Assembly: GCF_029854195.1 (NCBI RefSeq)
Contig: NZ_CP122960.1
Coordinates: 2,610,001 to 2,674,000 of the forward strand
Length of the DNA stretch: 64,000 nt
Direction of reading: 5' to 3'
Origin: Amylibacter sp. IMCC11727
Lineage (GTDB): Bacteria > Pseudomonadota > Alphaproteobacteria > Rhodobacterales > Rhodobacteraceae
Shown piece after piece: positions 61,058 through 64,000 of this stretch. Numbering within the stretch: the stretch's first letter is position 1; each line of letters begins with the position of its first letter. Below the pieces are notes generated by a model. That model searched no databases, was not told the origin of the DNA, and saw only the letters and a list, made by a program, of their open reading frames with translations. Made by a program: the position numbers and the translations under genes.

Positions 61058-62452
61058 TTAGCCCAATGCTTTCGGCAAATTGTTGGCCCAGGCACTAATT
61101 GTACCCGCCCCCAAGCAGACCAACAGGTCCCCTGGGCCACAATGCTCGCGCACGAATTGCTGCAACGCGGCCTCGTCTGCCACTGCTACAGCCTGCCTAT
61201 GGCCATGGGCTGTTAAACCCGCCACCAAACTGTCCCGATCTGCGCCTTCAATCGGGTTTTCACCCGCAGCATAGATATCGGTAATTCCCACAATATCCGC
61301 GTCGTTGAAACACGAACAAAACTCTTCGAACAAATCGCTCAGCCGTGAATAACGGTGTGGTTGATGCACCGCGATCACGCGCCCTTTGGTGGCCTGCTTG
61401 GCCGCAGACAACACCGCCGTAATTTCCACAGGGTGGTGCGCGTAATCATCAATGATCGTTACGCCCTCAACCTCACCCACACGGGTAAAGCGGCGGTTGA
61501 CGCCACCGAAATTCTTCAGCGCATCGCGGATTTCATCCACTTTCATGCCCAAATGCCGTGCCACCGCAATGGATGCCAGCGCATTCGATACATTGTGATC
61601 ACCCGGCATTGGCAGAACCATATCGGGCATTTCAACACCCTCGCCCTGCAAGAACACATCGAAATACGCCTGCCCGTTTTCATAGCGTAAATTGTCCGCC
61701 CGCACATCCGCCTGACGGTTAAAGCCATAGGTCACAACACGCCGATCCCCCACACGCCCAACCAGCGCCTGCACCTCTGGATGATCCGTGTTGCAGATCG
61801 CCACGCCATAAAACGGAATGTTCGAAACAAACGTGTGAAACGCCTCGCGCAGCACATCAAATGTGCCGTAATGTTCCATATGTTCTGGATCAATATTGGT
61901 CACAACGGCAATGGTCGCGGGCAACCGATTGAACGTACCGTCGCTCTCGTCCGCTTCTACAACCATCCATTCGCCATCGCCCATCCGCGCGTTTGATCCA
62001 TAGGCATGAATGATCCCGCCGTTGATCACCGTGGGGTCAATTCCCCCCGCATCCAACAACGTGGCCACCATCGTGGTCGTCGTGGTTTTGCCATGCGTCC
62101 CCGCAATCGCCACGTTCGATTTCAATCGCATCAGTTCGGCCAGCATTTCCGCACGCCGCACAATCGGCAAGCCTCGCGCCCGCGCCGAGTCCAGCTCTGG
62201 ATTGCCAGGTTTAATCGCAGATGAAATCACCACAACTTCGGCATCTTCCAGATTTTCAGCCATCTGCGGAAACGAAATCCGTGCGCCCATGTCGGCCAAA
62301 CGATCTGTGATCTTTGATGGCTTCAAATCGGACCCTTGCACCGTATAGCCGTGATTGATCAGAACCTCGGCAATGCCAGACATCCCAATACCGCCGATAC
62401 CCACAAAATGGATCGGCCCGAGCTGTGTTGGAAGTTTGGTTGCCGCGTTCAT
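61058..62452 (-). CDS. murC: UDP-N-acetylmuramate--L-alanine ligase
   Basis: 464 residues, Mur ligase. HFVGIGGIGMSG in the N-terminal Rossmann domain, ATP loop GTHGKTTT at 118-125, VVEADESDGTF in the central domain and DDYAHHPVEI in the C-terminal domain are all present. Adds L-alanine to UDP-MurNAc. Starts 3 bases after the murG stop. Confidence 0.97.
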   Translation of the reverse strand: MNAATKLPTQLGPIHFVGIGGIGMSGIAEVLINHGYTVQGSDLKPSKITDRLADMGARISFPQMAENLEDAEVVVISSAIKPGNPELDSARARGLPIVRRAEMLAELMRLKSNVAIAGTHGKTTTTTMVATLLDAGGIDPTVINGGIIHAYGSNARMGDGEWMVVEADESDGTFNRLPATIAVVTNIDPEHMEHYGTFDVLREAFHTFVSNIPFYGVAICNTDHPEVQALVGRVGDRRVVTYGFNRQADVRADNLRYENGQAYFDVFLQGEGVEMPDMVLPMPGDHNVSNALASIAVARHLGMKVDEIRDALKNFGGVNRRFTRVGEVEGVTIIDDYAHHPVEITAVLSAAKQATKGRVIAVHQPHRYSRLSDLFEEFCSCFNDADIVGITDIYAAGENPIEGADRDSLVAGLTAHGHRQAVAVADEAALQQFVREHCGPGDLLVCLGAGTISAWANNLPKALG

Positions 62453-62454
62453 TT

Positions 62455-63543
62455 CTACTCTCCTGCCAGTCCTGCGACCAGATCACCCAGATCCTTTGCC
62501 GCGTCTGGTTTGCCTTGCGTCAGGGCCGCCGTCGCCATTTGCAACGCGCCTTCTTCGTCGTTCAAAACTGTTTGAATGTGCTGGGCTAAAACCTCAGCCG
62601 TCAGTTGGCTTTCAGGGATAACAATTGCCGCCCCTGCGCTGGCCAAACCTTTGGCATTTGCCGTCTGCTCATCACGGATCGCGATGCCCAGCGGGATCAA
62701 AATGCTGGGGCGGCCAATGATCGAAATATCCGCCACAGTGGATGCTCCAGATCGTGTAATCACCAACTGGCACTCCGACATACGCGCAGGCACATCGTCA
62801 AAAAACGGCTGCACATCTGCACTGATCCCAGCGGCGGAATAGGCCGCAACCGTATCCTCGTGATCCTCTGGCCGCGCTTGTTGCGCCACGCGCACCCGCG
62901 CCTTCAAGTCATCTGGCAACAAGGCCATCGCTTGAGGAATGGTCTGGGACAAAATGCGGCTGCCTTGTGAACCACCCATGGCCAGCACCGACATGGGCCA
63001 ATCCCCGGGCGCGATATAACCCGCACCAGCCCGTTCCAAAATTGCACTGCGCACTGGGTTGCCAATGAACACGCCTTCAACACCTTCAGGCAGTTCGGTT
63101 GGCCATGTCCCGCAGGCCACTGTATCCACACGTTTGGCCAGCAACTGATTTACACGGCCCAGAACGCCGTTTTGTTCGTGGATCAAACGCGGTGTTTTCG
63201 ACATGATCGCCGCCAACATCGCAGGCAACGCGGGGTATCCGCCAAAACCCGCAACAACCGCTGGTGGGTCTTTGCGCATACGGGTCCACGCGCTCAACGC
63301 GCCGCCGATGATACGAAACGGCACGCCAAGTTTGGCCACCAAACCGCCGCGCGCAAATGTTCCTGCGCTTACGACCTCAACCGTCACGGCCTCAGGGAAC
63401 CCCCCCGTATACCGCGCACCGCGTTCATCCGTGGACAGTTTCACACGCCAGCCACGGGCCAGCATTTCCTCGGCCAGTGCTTGGGCTGGAAACATATGTC
63501 CGCCCGTACCACCTGCCGCGATTATCAGTAATTTACCTGTCAT
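62455..63543 (-). CDS. murG: UDP-GlcNAc:lipid I N-acetylglucosaminyltransferase
   Basis: 362 residues, GT-B fold. The G-loop LIIAAGGTGGHMFPAQALAEE is intact; the second G-loop MGGSQGSRILS and the donor-binding EQTANAKGLA are present. Makes lipid II at the inner leaflet. Its start overlaps the ftsW end by 11 bases (ATG within ..GATGACAGG..). Confidence 0.96.
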   Translation of the reverse strand: MTGKLLIIAAGGTGGHMFPAQALAEEMLARGWRVKLSTDERGARYTGGFPEAVTVEVVSAGTFARGGLVAKLGVPFRIIGGALSAWTRMRKDPPAVVAGFGGYPALPAMLAAIMSKTPRLIHEQNGVLGRVNQLLAKRVDTVACGTWPTELPEGVEGVFIGNPVRSAILERAGAGYIAPGDWPMSVLAMGGSQGSRILSQTIPQAMALLPDDLKARVRVAQQARPEDHEDTVAAYSAAGISADVQPFFDDVPARMSECQLVITRSGASTVADISIIGRPSILIPLGIAIRDEQTANAKGLASAGAAIVIPESQLTAEVLAQHIQTVLNDEEGALQMATAALTQGKPDAAKDLGDLVAGLAGE

Positions 63544-64000
63544 CTGACCCTAATCCTGCTCTGCTCTCTGCTCCGAAAACATCGCTGATATCGCCTTGGG
63601 GACGGGTCCGCGTAAAGGCCAATAAAAACCCTAGGCCAATTCCCGCCGCCACCAATGACGACCCGCCATAGGACACAAATGGCAACGTCATACCTTTGGC
63701 AGGCAACAGGCGCACCGCCACACCCATATTGATCAGGGCTTGCATGCCAAACAATGCCGCCAAACCCGTACCCGCAAAGCGAATAAACGGGTCCCGTTCG
63801 TGGATCAGCCGCAGGAAAGAACGTACAGTTACAATCATAAACAGCGCGATAATCACCAGAACAAGGATCAAGCCATATTCCTCGGCCGCCACCGCAATAA
63901 TGAAATCCGTATGCGCATCTGGCAGGGACCATTTCACACGGCCCTCGCCTACACCGACACCAAAGAAACCACCTTCTTGGATCGCGTTTGTGGCATAACC
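63533..64000 (-). CDS. ftsW: Cell division protein FtsW, N-terminal part beyond the window
   Basis: Only the C-terminal ~155 residues are inside the window. FFGVGVGEGRVKWSLPDAHTDFIIAVAAEEYG is the SEDS-family segment with conserved P and D; several hydrophobic helices follow, with LLPAKGMTLPFVSYGGSS near the end. Peptidoglycan polymerase of the divisome. The frame is open at the window edge (base 64000), so the gene continues upstream on the minus strand. Confidence 0.94.
   Translation of the reverse strand, partial: GYATNAIQEGGFFGVGVGEGRVKWSLPDAHTDFIIAVAAEEYGLILVLVIIALFMIVTVRSFLRLIHERDPFIRFAGTGLAALFGMQALINMGVAVRLLPAKGMTLPFVSYGGSSLVAAGIGLGFLLAFTRTRPQGDISDVFGAESRAGLGSDDR

Overview
The window is a 64-kb piece of an alphaproteobacterial chromosome, most likely Rhodobacterales (Roseobacter-type). 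The evidence is the gene content and order: a GcrA cell-cycle regulator, the aerobic cobaltochelatase pair CobS/CobT next to a J-domain protein, lysC followed by ptsP, two DUF2484 genes inside the division and cell-wall (dcw) cluster, and the order ftsW-murG-murC-murB-ddl-ftsQ-ftsA-ftsZ followed by lpxC, bamD and recN. Coding density is high, neighbouring genes often overlap by 1-4 bases, and most genes are clearly GC-rich. I see no rRNA, tRNA, CRISPR array, integrase or transposase.

Layout. 1-6.8 kb: end of a J-domain gene, an aspartoacylase-like hydrolase (minus strand), cobS, a small secreted protein, cobT and an aminopeptidase P. 6.8-7.3 kb: a 550-base gap with inverted repeats and a likely structured, terminator-ended RNA. 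7.3-13.7 kb: DUF427 protein, CLC chloride channel, a GlcD-type FAD oxidase, a DUF938 methyltransferase, a secreted EF-hand protein and a GNAT. 13.8-18.7 kb: flavin reductase-like protein, then a tightly packed run from mtnP to apt (purine salvage from methylthioadenosine). 18.8-27.9 kb: mixed metabolism (second FAD oxidase, MBL-fold protein, glycerate kinase type 2, ArgE/DapE deacylase, FAD protein, panC-panB).

28.1-35.3 kb: a peptide-type ABC importer (substrate-binding protein, two permeases, fused double ATPase). It is split after the first gene by a foreign-looking, AT-richer block. That block holds a single large minus-strand gene of the sporadically distributed TIGR04141/DUF6119 type, an array of short hairpins at its 3' side and an orphan coding tail at its 5' side. 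This is the clearest accessory element in the window and the best candidate for a poorly described system, possibly defence-related.

35.3-48 kb: a 14-bp-periodic ACGCGT array ahead of an aldehyde dehydrogenase operon, a YcaQ-like glycosylase, GST, SDR, a P1 peptidase, argD-argF, a transporter, gcrA, a VOC protein, a DUF1178 protein and lysC. 48-64 kb: ptsP, then, all on the minus strand, the dcw cluster from ftsW (cut by the window end) through recN. The presence of gcrA and of three GANTC methylation sites in the ftsA-ftsZ gap suggests CcrM/GcrA-type cell-cycle control of division.
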